Source of the DNA: Neolewinella marina
Lineage (GTDB): Bacteria > Bacteroidota > Bacteroidia > Chitinophagales > Saprospiraceae
Length of the DNA stretch: 64,000 nucleotides
Direction of reading: 5' to 3'
NCBI RefSeq assembly: GCF_002631205.1
Contig: NZ_PDLO01000001.1
Coordinates: forward strand, 1-64,000
This document shows positions 43,565-53,104 of this stretch, in pieces (position 1 is the first letter of the stretch; each line of letters opens with the position of its first letter). The translations under genes and the position numbers were made by a program. Under the pieces are notes generated by a model. That model was not told the DNA's origin, made no database searches, and saw only the letters and a list, made by a program, of their open reading frames with translations.

Positions 43565-43592
43565 TTTGCCTATTTTCGGCCGTTTACCTTGA
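43565..43592 (+). promoter_or_regulatory. Promoter of the second SusCD operon (TTTG-N16-TACCTTGA)
   Basis: TTTG at 43565-43568 and TACCTTGA at 43585-43592 match the Bacteroidota -33/-7 pair with a 16-nt spacer. The ATG is 28 nt further on. Confidence 0.5.
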
Positions 43593-43620
43593 AACTTTTT
43601 CAACTAAACCTAAACATAGC

Positions 43621-46600
43621 ATGAGACGACTGTTATTAGTCTTCGGGCTAACGCTATTTGCCATTGGTATTACCATGGCGCAAAATACCGTTAGCGGAAC
43701 AGTAACCGACGAGGAGGGCGAGGGCCTGATCGGGGTTAGCATCCTCGCCGCAGGAACCAGCACGGGTACCGTCACGGACCTGGACGGCAACTACAACCTG
43801 ACCGTCCCTGAAGGTGGCGACGCGTTAATCTTCAGCTACACCGGTTTCACTACCCAGCGGGTAGAAATCAACAACCGGTCTACCATCGACGTCACCCTGG
43901 AGCCGGCCTCCGAAATTCTGGAGGAGGTGATCGTCACGGCCTACGGTATAACCAAAAAGGAAGCTTTCTCCGGTTCAGCCGACGTAGTCGGTTCCGAGGA
44001 ACTCGAAACCAGAAACGTGACTTCCCCAATCGCCGCCATTGAGGGCAACGCGACGGGCGTTCAGTTTACTTCCGCCTCCGGCCAACCGGGTTCTTCGCCT
44101 GGCATTGTGATCCGTGGTGTAGGTACCCTGAATGGCGACACCGACCCGCTGTTCATCGTAGACGGGATACAGTTCGAAGGCGACCTGACGAGCATCAACC
44201 AGGAAGACATTGAGTCTATCACAGTACTCAAGGATGCTTCCTCAACCTCCCTTTATGGCTCCCGCGCTGCCAATGGCGTGGTGCTGATTACGACCAAACG
44301 GGGCAACGAAGGGGGAACTCAGGTATCGGCTTCCGTACAGCACGGATTTGTTTCCCGGGCCATTCCCCTGTACGATGAAGTTACTCCGGGACAGTATTAC
44401 GAGGCAATGTGGGAAGCCCTGAAAAACTCGGGTGCCGCGAACGGGGACCCCGCCTTTGCTTCCGCGAACATCTTCAATAGCCTGGGCTACAACCCCTTTG
44501 ACGTCGCGAATGACGAAATCGTCGGCACGGACGGTAAACTCAATCCGAACGCCAACACCATCTACCAGAGTCTCGACTGGTACGACGTCATGGAACAGAG
44601 CAGTACCCGGACCAACTACAACGTAAACCTGGCAACCGGCGGCGACGACCACCGGGTGTACTTCTCGTCTTCCTATCTGGAAGAAGGTGGTTACGTAGTG
44701 ACCACGGAGTACGACCGGCTCACCAGCCGGCTGAACGCCGACTTTGATGCGACGAACTGGCTTACCATGGGCGGTAGCGCCAACGTCACCGTTTCCAATT
44801 CCAGGGGCCCCTCCTCGGCCGGTTCGGGCAGTATCGTGAACCCTTTTGGCTTCGCCAAGGGAATCGGTTCGATTTACCCCGTCTACGTGAATGACCGGAA
44901 TGGCAACCTCGTCCTAGACGAAGCCGGCAACCCCATCTTCGACTCTGGGGAAGGATATTCCGAGTACGGTATCGGCTCCCGCCCCATCAACCAGGGACGG
45001 CATGCCCTGCAGGAACTCCTGCTGAACGACGAACGGACCCGAAACAACCTGTACGGCTTCCGGTTTTTCGCCGACTTTGAAGTGGTAGAAGGTCTCAACT
45101 TCCGACTGAATTACGGCCGGGATATCCAGGAAGGGATTTCGAAAGAGTACGAGAACAACATCATCGGGGATGCCCAGCCTACCGGTCGCTACGGTGAGGT
45201 ACGGTACAGAAGGCAGGTTGAAAACTTCAACCAGTTGCTGACCTACAATAAGAGTTTCAACGACATACACAACCTGGACCTGACCCTGGGTCACGAAAGC
45301 TTTGACCGCAACTACAGCCAAAACAGCGCCTCAGCCATCGACCAGACCGCGGAAGGAATCTTTGAATTTGCCAATTTCGCCACTCCGGTTAGCCTCGGCG
45401 GCTACACTTCGGTAAAGCGGATCGAGGGATACTTCGCCAGAGCGAACTACAACTTTGATACCAAGTACTACCTGAGCCTCTCCGCCCGCCGCGACGGATC
45501 CTCGGTATTCGCTGACGCCTCTCGTTGGGGTACCTTCTACTCCGCTGGGGTTTCCTGGCGCCTTGACCAGGAGCCGTTCATCCAGAATATTTCCTTTATC
45601 GACCGCCTGAAACTGCGGGCGTCCTACGGGGAAGTCGGCAATGACGACCTGCAGGATTTCTTCCTGTCGCAGCCCCGGTACAGCCTGACCTCCAACGCCG
45701 GTAACCCGGCCATCTGGTGGTCGGACATCGGCAACAACAACCTGCAGTGGGAAACCATCGAGAGTTTCGACGTCGCCCTGGAGTTCACCCTCTTCAACAA
45801 CTTCCTCGACGGATCCCTGGAGTACTACAAGCGGAACTCCTCGGACCTCCTCTACGATTTACCAATCGCACTCAGCAACGGTCATAATTCCTTCCCCTCC
45901 AACGTTGGCGACATGTTCAACGAAGGCGTGGAGCTCGGCCTGACGGGTAACCTGATCAGCAAGCGGGATTTGCGTTGGAGCGTGCGGGCAACCGCTTCTA
46001 CCTTCAACAATGAGATCACCAGCCTGCCGGACCCCTTCATCAACGGATCCAAGCGCTGGGACGTCGGTCGGTCGCGGTTCGACTTCTATCTGCTGCACAC
46101 GGCCAACGTGGACCCCGCTACGGGAGATCAGCTGTTCTACATGTACGAGTTTGACGAGGATGGCAACAGCGTCCCCGTCATTGAGAACGGAGTACACCAG
46201 ACCACCAACGACTGGCAGGAGACCGAGAGGGCTTATACCGGCGCCAGCTCCATCCCCGATTTCCTCGGATCGGTTTCCAATAACCTCTTTTACAAGGGCT
46301 TCTCCTTGAATATCCTGGTTACCTATGGCATCGGAGGACAGATCCTGGACAACGGTTACTCGGCCATGATGCACAGCGGTTCTTACGGACGTTCCCTCCA
46401 CCCTGATATCCTGAACGCTTGGCGTCAACCCGGAGACATTACCGACGTGCCCCGGCTGGAGAACGGCAACATCGACCTGGTACGGACGCAATCCACCCGC
46501 TTCCTCACCGACGCTTCCTTCCTTTCGCTCAGGAACGTGAACCTGTCGTATGTCTTCAACAGCAGCTTCGTGAAGAGCATCGGCATGAACAACCTCAAGC

Positions 46601-46740
46601 TCTCCCTGACCGGAGAGAACCTGTACTTGATGACCGAAAGGGACGGACTTGATCCCCAGTACAACCTGGCGGGAACTTCACCCGGCAACGACTTCAACCC
46701 CGCGCGGCTGATCACCTTCGGCCTCAACACCAACTTCTAA
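43621..46740 (+). CDS. susC: SusC/RagA-family TonB-linked outer-membrane protein, 1039 aa
   Basis: The second SusC-type importer of the window. The signal peptide is residues 1-20 (..GITMA/QN). The carboxypeptidase-regulatory-like domain (SGTVTDEEGEGLIGVSILA, TVTDLDGNYNLTV) is followed by the EEVIVTAYGITKKEAFSGS segment, the plug (GIVIRGVGTLNGDTDPLFIVDG; SITVLKDASSTSLYGSRAANGVVL) and the barrel ending FGLNTNF. It shares the plan of the first SusC but is clearly diverged, so the two import different substrates. The stop abuts the SusD start. No degradative enzyme is linked, so the ligand is open. Confidence 0.95.
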   Translation: MRRLLLVFGLTLFAIGITMAQNTVSGTVTDEEGEGLIGVSILAAGTSTGTVTDLDGNYNLTVPEGGDALIFSYTGFTTQRVEINNRSTIDVTLEPASEILEEVIVTAYGITKKEAFSGSADVVGSEELETRNVTSPIAAIEGNATGVQFTSASGQPGSSPGIVIRGVGTLNGDTDPLFIVDGIQFEGDLTSINQEDIESITVLKDASSTSLYGSRAANGVVLITTKRGNEGGTQVSASVQHGFVSRAIPLYDEVTPGQYYEAMWEALKNSGAANGDPAFASANIFNSLGYNPFDVANDEIVGTDGKLNPNANTIYQSLDWYDVMEQSSTRTNYNVNLATGGDDHRVYFSSSYLEEGGYVVTTEYDRLTSRLNADFDATNWLTMGGSANVTVSNSRGPSSAGSGSIVNPFGFAKGIGSIYPVYVNDRNGNLVLDEAGNPIFDSGEGYSEYGIGSRPINQGRHALQELLLNDERTRNNLYGFRFFADFEVVEGLNFRLNYGRDIQEGISKEYENNIIGDAQPTGRYGEVRYRRQVENFNQLLTYNKSFNDIHNLDLTLGHESFDRNYSQNSASAIDQTAEGIFEFANFATPVSLGGYTSVKRIEGYFARANYNFDTKYYLSLSARRDGSSVFADASRWGTFYSAGVSWRLDQEPFIQNISFIDRLKLRASYGEVGNDDLQDFFLSQPRYSLTSNAGNPAIWWSDIGNNNLQWETIESFDVALEFTLFNNFLDGSLEYYKRNSSDLLYDLPIALSNGHNSFPSNVGDMFNEGVELGLTGNLISKRDLRWSVRATASTFNNEITSLPDPFINGSKRWDVGRSRFDFYLLHTANVDPATGDQLFYMYEFDEDGNSVPVIENGVHQTTNDWQETERAYTGASSIPDFLGSVSNNLFYKGFSLNILVTYGIGGQILDNGYSAMMHSGSYGRSLHPDILNAWRQPGDITDVPRLENGNIDLVRTQSTRFLTDASFLSLRNVNLSYVFNSSFVKSIGMNNLKLSLTGENLYLMTERDGLDPQYNLAGTSPGNDFNPARLITFGLNTNF

Positions 46741-48417
46741 ATGAACCTATCCATGCTACAAAACATGAAATATGTCCTCATCGTGGCAACCGCCCTGCTT
46801 GCGGTAGGCTGTGAGGAAGACTTTCTAGACACCAAGCCAACGGACGCGATTTCCGCGTCTGACGCCCTGGCCACCGAGGCCAATATGGAACTCATTATCG
46901 CCGGAATGCACCGGGCGATGTATTCCCAGTCCCAAACTATCATGCCCGGTGGTTCTGCGATTGCGAGCACCCAAAGAGCTAATGAGCATTACTGGGTACC
47001 CATGGGCGACAACCTGGCCGGCGGGCTGATCCACAGCGCTAATGCCAATAACCTGGGCTGGCGGAGCGAGGCACAGTGGAACTCCCACACCCAGGAAACC
47101 TCCCTGACGGTGAGCGTGCTCTGGTACCACCGCTACAACATCATCGCTAATGCCAACTCCATCATCAACCGGGTGGAAGCAGGTGACCTGGCAGATACCC
47201 CCATCTTGCGGAACATTCTCGGACAGGCCTATGCCTACCGGGCCTATGCGTATATGTCCCTGGTACAGCATTACGCCAAAGGCTACCTCATCGGCAACCC
47301 CTCCTCTGATCCGGGGGTCCCGCTGCTGTACGCCACCGAGGCCCCCTTCACCAGTGCGGCCCGCTCGACCGTACAGGAGGTTTACGACCAGATTGCATCG
47401 GACCTTGAGGCCGCCATTGACAACTTCAAGGAAGGAGCGCCCCGGCCCACGGGTAGTGCCTACGACAAAGCCAACCTGAATATAGACGTAGCCTACGGCC
47501 TACGGGCCCGAATGGCACTGGCTACGGGCAACTGGCAACTCGCCGCGGAATCCGCTGCCCTTGCGCGTGAGGGTTATGATATCATGGACGAATCGGCCTG
47601 GAAGGCAGGATTTAATTCTACCCTGCTTCCCGGTGTGATCTGGGGAAGCAACGTAATCACCACGGAAACCACTTATTTCCGTTCCTATTTCTACCTGGCC
47701 TCCAACACCTTCAACGGCAGCCAGGTCCGGAATAACCCCAAGATTGCCGACAGAAGATTGGTCGATGCCATTCCGGATACCGATTTCCGCAAGGACATGT
47801 TCCTGATCGACGCGCCCAATTCCAACCTGTCCGCCGCCAACGGACAAGGTGGCTGGGAGAACAATACCAACCCGCTGTACGAGACCGAAGAGGAATTTGA
47901 AGCGGAGATCGACCGGCTGGCCAGCAAATGGGGTTGGACCTCGCGGCATAATACCCACCCCTACATGCACGTGAAGCTGCGGCAAGCAGTACCCGGTGGT
48001 ATCGAGCCCGACGACATCATCTACATGCGCGCCGAGGAAATGCTGCTCATCGAGGCCGAAGCCCTCACCATGATGGGAGACATTGACGGCGCCCAGGCCG
48101 TACTCCAGGAACTCGGTCAGAGCCGCGATAGCGCATACGACAGCTCCGTATTCGACACCCAGGAAAGCCTGATGGAGCACATCAAGTTCCAGCGTGGCGT
48201 CGAGTTGTGGGGAGAAGGCTTCCTGTTCCAGGACAAGATCCGCTGGAACGAAGGCATCGACCATTCAGCCGATGGCGGTTCTGGCGCTTCCCAGGTACTC
48301 TACCAGGATGCTTACATCGTCGAAAAGCCTTCCGTCAATCCCGACTGGGTGTTCAAGATCCCCCAGGCGGAGATTGATGCCAACCCCAACCTCAGCCCCG
48401 CCGACCAGAATCCCTAA
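46741..48417 (+). CDS. susD: SusD/RagB-family lipoprotein, 558 aa
   Basis: Surface lipoprotein partner of the adjacent SusC. The ATG at 46741 follows the SusC stop directly; the ATG at 46765 (MKYVLIVATALLAVGC) gives the neatest lipoprotein signal with AVG-Cys. The mature part begins CEEDFLDTKPTDAISASDALAT, and shows the TPR-like segment NILGQAYAYRAYAYMSLVQHYAKGYL and a C-terminal MEHIKFQRGVELWGEGFLFQDKIRW helix pair. It is smaller than the first SusD. A strong terminator lies 56 nt after the stop, closing the two-gene unit. Confidence 0.93.
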   Translation: MNLSMLQNMKYVLIVATALLAVGCEEDFLDTKPTDAISASDALATEANMELIIAGMHRAMYSQSQTIMPGGSAIASTQRANEHYWVPMGDNLAGGLIHSANANNLGWRSEAQWNSHTQETSLTVSVLWYHRYNIIANANSIINRVEAGDLADTPILRNILGQAYAYRAYAYMSLVQHYAKGYLIGNPSSDPGVPLLYATEAPFTSAARSTVQEVYDQIASDLEAAIDNFKEGAPRPTGSAYDKANLNIDVAYGLRARMALATGNWQLAAESAALAREGYDIMDESAWKAGFNSTLLPGVIWGSNVITTETTYFRSYFYLASNTFNGSQVRNNPKIADRRLVDAIPDTDFRKDMFLIDAPNSNLSAANGQGGWENNTNPLYETEEEFEAEIDRLASKWGWTSRHNTHPYMHVKLRQAVPGGIEPDDIIYMRAEEMLLIEAEALTMMGDIDGAQAVLQELGQSRDSAYDSSVFDTQESLMEHIKFQRGVELWGEGFLFQDKIRWNEGIDHSADGGSGASQVLYQDAYIVEKPSVNPDWVFKIPQAEIDANPNLSPADQNP

Positions 48418-48472
48418 TTTACACCTACACATTCTGGCCACGGCCCCCGGGCCGGGATTGGAATAGACCAGC

Positions 48473-48513
48473 AGCCCGAATTTCGACTCAGTCGAAGTTC
48501 GGGCTGTTTTTTT
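48473..48513 (+). terminator. Rho-independent terminator of the second susCD unit
   Basis: AGCCCGAA pairs with TTCGGGCT (48498-48505), with an inner TTCGAC/GTCGAA pairing, and is followed by a G and seven T (48507-48513). Confidence 0.88.
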
Positions 48514-48669
48514 GCCAGGCGCACATGACGCCAGGAAGCGCGTGACTCCCCGTTCACTGATTGGCTGTATGAGCAAGTACGCTTAGGTAAGGACCCTGCA
48601 GTGGAACGTGTTTACACGAAGCATGGGGTTGGGAACCCAAGTAACCGGCGGGAGGACTTAACCGGGTGG

Positions 48670-49869
48670 TCAGTATACCCTACCCATCATCTCGTGCTCC
48701 ACGATGGCCCGCTTCAACTCGAGGAAGTCCACCTCAGCCTGGTGGGCGTAGACGACCTTGCCACCCGGCTCCACCAGCAGGGTATACGGCAGGGCGCCGT
48801 TCCAGTTGGGGTCCAGGGCCTCCACCAGTTCGTAGATGTTGTCGCCTACGAAGTGGTAGTTGTCTACGGCGGAGTGCACCTGCTCCAGGAACTTCAGGGC
48901 GCGGTCACCTTTATCGGGCTTGTCGGCCGAGATGGATACGAACTCGAAGTCCCGTGCACCGTACATCCGCTGGAGCACCAGGAATTGGGGGTATTCCATC
49001 ACGCAGGGCCCGCACCAGGTGGCCCAGACGTTGATGAGACGTAGCTTGTCGCTGCCCTCATTGGCGACCAGTTCCTTCACCTTGGCCACGTCGGCTTCCT
49101 CCAGCTTTACCGGGCGGGCCTTCCAGGTGGCCTCAGATTTTTCGTTGTATTCGGTCTTCCAGGCCCACTTGGTCGAGCAGCCGAAAGTTGGGGTAGTGGG
49201 AGTCGGTACTTCCTCGCCGGCCAGCAGGGCGTCGGTGGCCGCGCGCAGGTCCTCGGCGTTGGCCGTACCGGGGCGTTCGCTCTCGTCGAGGCGACCGGTG
49301 TACCGCAGCACGCGGTCGCGGTCCAGGATAAACATATGCGGCGTGGCTACCGGACCGTACTGCAGGGACACCCGGTGGTCGTCGCCGTCGTAGAGGTAGG
49401 GGAAGTTGAAATTGGCGTAATCCGACCGCACGGCGAGCTGGTCATAGTCATCGTTCAGGTCGGTGTAGCCAAGCTCCTCGTAGAGCAGTCCGAGCGGACT
49501 GTTGGGACTGATGGCAATCACCTGCACGCCGCGGTCGGCGTAGTCGCGCTGGAAATCGATGAGGCGCTGCTCGTAGGCCTGGGCGGTCGGACAGTGGTTG
49601 GCGGTGAAGGCTAGCACGAGGACCTCGGCATCAGCATAATCCTCCATGCTGTGCATTTCTCCGTCCGCGCCGGGTAGATTGAAATCCGGCGCCGGGCTAC
49701 CCACGGCCAGGGTAGCCACCTCCCGGGCTTCCACGGGCTGGGGATCGGCCTGAAAGGAGGGTGCGGCGGTGGTCTCCTGGCTGACGGACGTTTCCGCATC
49801 GGGTGCTTCGCTGGCACAGCCGATCAGCAGAAAGGAAAAAAGGGCGACAATGGGGCATCGTAGGTTCAT
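48670..49869 (-). CDS. Redoxin-thioredoxin fusion lipoprotein, 399 aa
   Basis: Two thioredoxin-fold domains in one exported protein. The start at 49869 (MNLRCPIV) gives a lipoprotein signal with LIG-Cys18; an ATG three codons upstream is possible. The first domain, ~55-200, is AhpC/TSA-like (VGSPAPDFNLPGADG) with a single Cys93 in FTANHCPTA, and lacks a classical peroxidatic TxxC. The second, ~255-395, is TlpA/ResA-like with Cys286-Gly-Pro-Cys289 (WATWCGPC). An additional Cys lies in PTFGCSTKWAW between them. It may be a periplasmic thiol reductase with a built-in partner. It is 66 nt downstream of the nicotinamidase gene on the same strand. Confidence 0.85.
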   Translation of the reverse strand: MNLRCPIVALFSFLLIGCASEAPDAETSVSQETTAAPSFQADPQPVEAREVATLAVGSPAPDFNLPGADGEMHSMEDYADAEVLVLAFTANHCPTAQAYEQRLIDFQRDYADRGVQVIAISPNSPLGLLYEELGYTDLNDDYDQLAVRSDYANFNFPYLYDGDDHRVSLQYGPVATPHMFILDRDRVLRYTGRLDESERPGTANAEDLRAATDALLAGEEVPTPTTPTFGCSTKWAWKTEYNEKSEATWKARPVKLEEADVAKVKELVANEGSDKLRLINVWATWCGPCVMEYPQFLVLQRMYGARDFEFVSISADKPDKGDRALKFLEQVHSAVDNYHFVGDNIYELVEALDPNWNGALPYTLLVEPGGKVVYAHQAEVDFLELKRAIVEHEMMGRVY

Positions 49870-49935
49870 GGAGGACAATTAGCGGCAACCAAAATAGTCA
49901 TTCCCCCCGTATGCCGAAAGCGTATGGCCAGCCCC

Positions 49936-50565
49936 CTAGGAGAGCAGGTCCGCAGAGGGAATTACCCGGGCGCCGGCGGTCCGCATTGCCGCGATGGCCC
50001 CCGCCCCGTCGCCATCCTGCAGTTCTACGGGCCGGGTACCGTCCTCGATCAGGGTTACGCGGAAGCCCTCCCCCAGCCCATCCAGCACGGTGAACTTCAC
50101 GCAGTAGTCCAGGGCCAGTCCCATGACGTGGAGGTCGGTGACGCCCCTTTCCTGCAGCCACGCGGCCAGTCCGGTCGATTTGCGGTGGCCGTTGTCGTAG
50201 AAACCGGAATAGCTGTCAATCTCCGGATCGGTGCCCTTGCGGAACACCATGTCGATACCGTCCGTATCCAGCTCCGCCGCAAATTCCGCGCCCCAGGTTT
50301 CCTGGACGCAGTGGATGGGCCACAGCACCTGGGAGAGTCCGTGTAGGTCGATGACCTGCCCGGGCTTGCGCCAGGGGTGGTTGGCCGCGAAGGAGCCGTG
50401 GTTGGCGGGGTGCCAGTCCTGGGTAGCTACCACCGTATGGTAGTGTGGCATGAGGCGATTGGCCAGCGGAATAACCCGGTCGCCCTGGGGGACGGGCAGC
50501 ATACCGATGGGAAGGAAATCGACCTGGAGGTCGACGAGCAGCAAGGCGGTGGTTTGGGGAGCCAT
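49936..50565 (-). CDS. pncA: Nicotinamidase/pyrazinamidase
   Basis: Hydrolyses nicotinamide to nicotinate for the NAD salvage route. The isochorismatase-like fold shows the triad Asp12 (LLVDLQVDF), Lys110 (VFRKGTD) and Cys155 (LALDYCVKFT). The metal ligands Asp50, His52 and His56 lie in TQDWHPANHGSFA. The length of 209 aa is typical. The promoter element TATCTTTA lies 16 nt upstream of the ATG. Confidence 0.94.
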   Translation of the reverse strand: MAPQTTALLLVDLQVDFLPIGMLPVPQGDRVIPLANRLMPHYHTVVATQDWHPANHGSFAANHPWRKPGQVIDLHGLSQVLWPIHCVQETWGAEFAAELDTDGIDMVFRKGTDPEIDSYSGFYDNGHRKSTGLAAWLQERGVTDLHVMGLALDYCVKFTVLDGLGEGFRVTLIEDGTRPVELQDGDGAGAIAAMRTAGARVIPSADLLS

Positions 50566-50581
50566 AGGAAGGGAAAAGGTG

Positions 50582-50589
50582 TAAAGATA
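50582..50589 (-). promoter_or_regulatory. -7 element TATCTTTA for pncA
   Basis: TATCTTTA on the minus strand, 16 nt before the ATG at 50565. Confidence 0.45.
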
Positions 50590-50668
50590 CGGGCCGGGCG
50601 TACGCGGCGGTTAACCAACGGCCGGGGCGCCGCGTTAGTTGCACGGCACCGGCGCGCCGCCGCCCCAA

Positions 50669-50676
50669 TATCTTGC
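50669..50676 (+). promoter_or_regulatory. -7 element TATCTTGC for the DEAD-box helicase
   Basis: TATCTTGC ends only 2 nt before the ATG at 50679, the tightest spacing in the window. If functional, the transcript would start at or inside the initiator region. Confidence 0.35.
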
Positions 50677-50678
50677 GT

Positions 50679-51908
50679 ATGAAATTTACCGACTACCCCC
50701 TTTCCCCCGAACTCAAACGCAGCATCGGCAAGCAGGGCTGGAAGCGACCCACCGACATCCAGTACCGGGCCATCCGCCCCATCCTGGAGGGGGAAGACGT
50801 GCTGGCCATCGCCCAGACGGGCACGGGAAAGACGGCGGCCTTTGCCATCCCTATCCTTCAGAAACTGCACGAACGCAAGCAGACCCAGTGGCGGGAAACC
50901 GGCATCAGCTGCCTGGTGATGGTGCCGACGCGGGAACTCGCCCTGCAACTCACCGAGGTGTTTACCGCCCTGGCGAAGGGCACGGGCGTGAAGGTCCTGG
51001 GCCTCACCGGCGGGGTGGAAATCGAGCCCCAGATTGCCGGCCTCACGAAGGAGCTGGACCTGCTCATTACTACTCCGGGACGTATGTACGACCTGCTGGG
51101 CCGCAAGATCCTGCGTCTCGATCGGGTGGATATTCTCGTGCTCGACGAGGCCGACCTCATGCTGGACCTCGGCTTCATCGATGACATCCGCGGCGTCATC
51201 GGCCACCTGCAGCGCAAGCACCAGACCCTGTTCTTCTCGGCTACGATCAATGAGCGGATCAAGAAGTTGGCCTACTCCCTGGTCCGCAACCCCATCCGCA
51301 TCCGCATCTCCCCCAAGGATCCCGTCAGCAAGAACGTCGACCACGCGGTGGTCTTCATCGACATGGACGACAAGCGGTTTTTTCTGGAACGCTTCGTGAA
51401 GGAAAATCCGGAAGCCAAGCTGCTCGTCTTTGCGCGTACGCGGGTGCGGTGTGAACGGATTGCCAAGGCGATGGCCCGGGTGGACATTCCGACCATTACC
51501 CTCCACGGCGACCTTGAGCAGGCCGAGCGCGAAAGCGCCCTGGAAGCCTTCCGCGCCGGGGAGCAACGGGTGATGATCGCCACCGACGTGAGTGCCCGGG
51601 GCATCGACATCCCCGACGTCACCCACGTCATCAACTACGACCTGCCGGAGCAGGCCGACAATTACGTACACCGGGTGGGCCGCACGGGCCGCGGCCGAAA
51701 CCGCGGGGTGGCGTATTCCTTCTGCGCCCCCGAGGAGCACGAGCTGCTCCGGGCGATTGAATCCTACACCGGACACGACATCAAGGTCGTGGAACTGGAC
51801 CGCAGTGCCTACCGGGAAACGCTTACCCTGAGCAAACAGGACCGTATGGGCATCGCGGAACTCATGGAGGAGGCCGAGCGGATCACGAAAAAGAAGAAAA
51901 AGAAGTAG
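50679..51908 (+). CDS. DEAD-box ATP-dependent RNA helicase, 409 aa
   Basis: An RNA helicase that would unwind RNA or ribosome-assembly intermediates. All motifs are present: F-x(n)-Q (KRPTDIQYRAI), AQTGTGKTAAF (I), PTRELALQL (Ia), TPGRM (Ib), VLDEADLML (II), FFSATI (III), HGDLEQAERESAL, ARGIDIPDVTHVINYD and HRVGRTGRG (VI). The protein ends in a Lys-run (KKKKKK). The start is the ATG at 50679; the TTG two codons earlier lies in the promoter element. It is a RhlE-like short form without extra domains. It ends 6 nt from the convergent membrane-protein gene. Confidence 0.94.
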   Translation: MKFTDYPLSPELKRSIGKQGWKRPTDIQYRAIRPILEGEDVLAIAQTGTGKTAAFAIPILQKLHERKQTQWRETGISCLVMVPTRELALQLTEVFTALAKGTGVKVLGLTGGVEIEPQIAGLTKELDLLITTPGRMYDLLGRKILRLDRVDILVLDEADLMLDLGFIDDIRGVIGHLQRKHQTLFFSATINERIKKLAYSLVRNPIRIRISPKDPVSKNVDHAVVFIDMDDKRFFLERFVKENPEAKLLVFARTRVRCERIAKAMARVDIPTITLHGDLEQAERESALEAFRAGEQRVMIATDVSARGIDIPDVTHVINYDLPEQADNYVHRVGRTGRGRNRGVAYSFCAPEEHELLRAIESYTGHDIKVVELDRSAYRETLTLSKQDRMGIAELMEEAERITKKKKKK

Positions 51909-51913
51909 CCTGC

Positions 51914-52828
51914 CTACAGGGTAAGCGCCTTGCGGAACCGCCGGGCCGAGGTGAGGTACCATTCGGACAGCAGTAGGCTGGCAACCAAACCCGTGCCCGC
52001 GGCAATAGCGCATTCATAGGCGCAGCCCCCACTCCACTCCGTCATGGACCGGTATACGTCGGCCCATTCACGGCCCGCGGACAGCCGCTGTACGATGGCG
52101 CAGCCCGCTGCCGTGATGAGCGCCCACAACAGGCTGAGAGACAACAACGTCAGCTTCGTCCTTGGCCCGGCCAGGCCATTGAATTGCCGATAGCCATAGT
52201 AGCAAAGAAAGGCGATGCCAAGTCCGACCACCCCGGGGACGGGGTCCATCAGAGAGGCCGCCGCAATCGTGGGCACCACCCCTACCAGGGCGTAGAGCGA
52301 CCCTCCCACCAGCCCGTAAACGTAGGGACGGGCGAAAGCCACGCGGCGGCCGCGCAGGCTGTAGTAATGGTTCTCGAATTCGAATACGTCCGTCTCACCC
52401 AGCAGGGTGTCGGCCTCGCCGGTGTAGAAGCAGCGCCGCAGGGCCTCCGGGCTAGAGGCCACCGTCCGGGTGGGCTGCAGGCCGAAGGTGTCGGCTACGG
52501 CGATGACGGCCTCAACCGCCGTCAGGGTGAGGGGGGTACGCCGCCAGCTGTAGAGCGGGCGGTAACGCAGGTGAAGGGCACTGCTGGTCACTCGGGTCCG
52601 GACAAAGGCCCCGGGCAGATCAAGGCTCTCCAGGGCCAGTTGCAGGGCTTGCCGCCGGGCCCCGGAAATGGGATCGGTCTTGATGCGAATCGTTTCCAGT
52701 CTGGGCTGCCCCAGCAGCAACCGCTGGCGAATCATCACCGGATAACCTCGGTGCAAGCCAAAAACGGCATCCTCGTTCAGATGCCAGCCCATGCGGCGAC
52801 CCAGAATCGCCAAAGTATTACCAATCAT
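51914..52828 (-). CDS. Unknown integral membrane protein, 304 aa
   Basis: I do not recognise the family. The N-terminal ~160 residues are soluble, with several Arg and a conserved-looking SGARRQALQLALESLDLPGAFVRTR stretch (about 55-80), and may be cytoplasmic. Four hydrophobic helices follow at roughly 168-190, 195-212, 222-245 and 272-290. A soluble charged tail closes it. The promoter element TACTTTTG lies about 70 nt upstream. Codon use matches the neighbours. Confidence 0.65.
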   Translation of the reverse strand: MIGNTLAILGRRMGWHLNEDAVFGLHRGYPVMIRQRLLLGQPRLETIRIKTDPISGARRQALQLALESLDLPGAFVRTRVTSSALHLRYRPLYSWRRTPLTLTAVEAVIAVADTFGLQPTRTVASSPEALRRCFYTGEADTLLGETDVFEFENHYYSLRGRRVAFARPYVYGLVGGSLYALVGVVPTIAAASLMDPVPGVVGLGIAFLCYYGYRQFNGLAGPRTKLTLLSLSLLWALITAAGCAIVQRLSAGREWADVYRSMTEWSGGCAYECAIAAGTGLVASLLLSEWYLTSARRFRKALTL

Positions 52829-52898
52829 ATACTATCAACCTAGTGAGCGACGCGGGAGAGAGAACCGGTGCCGTACAATGCATAATCGAAAAGGGGCG

Positions 52899-52906
52899 CA
52901 AAAGTA
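52899..52906 (-). promoter_or_regulatory. -7 element TACTTTTG for the 304-residue membrane protein
   Basis: Perfect TAnnTTTG on the minus strand; the leader to the ATG at 52828 would be about 65 nt, longer than most here. Confidence 0.45.
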
Positions 52907-53104
52907 ACCCTGAATTAATCAGAAACTCGTAACGATGAAACGGGATAGCAAAGACGTAAGTATCCTGTTAAACTCGAAACATTATTAGGCCGCAGCCGAA
53001 ATCTCCTCCATCAGGCAGAATTATGTTTCGCCATCTATTGTCCAACAACGGGGAAAGCCGGACCTTTGCGGCCGATTTTGAATCACCCCCGGAATACCGC
53101 GTTT

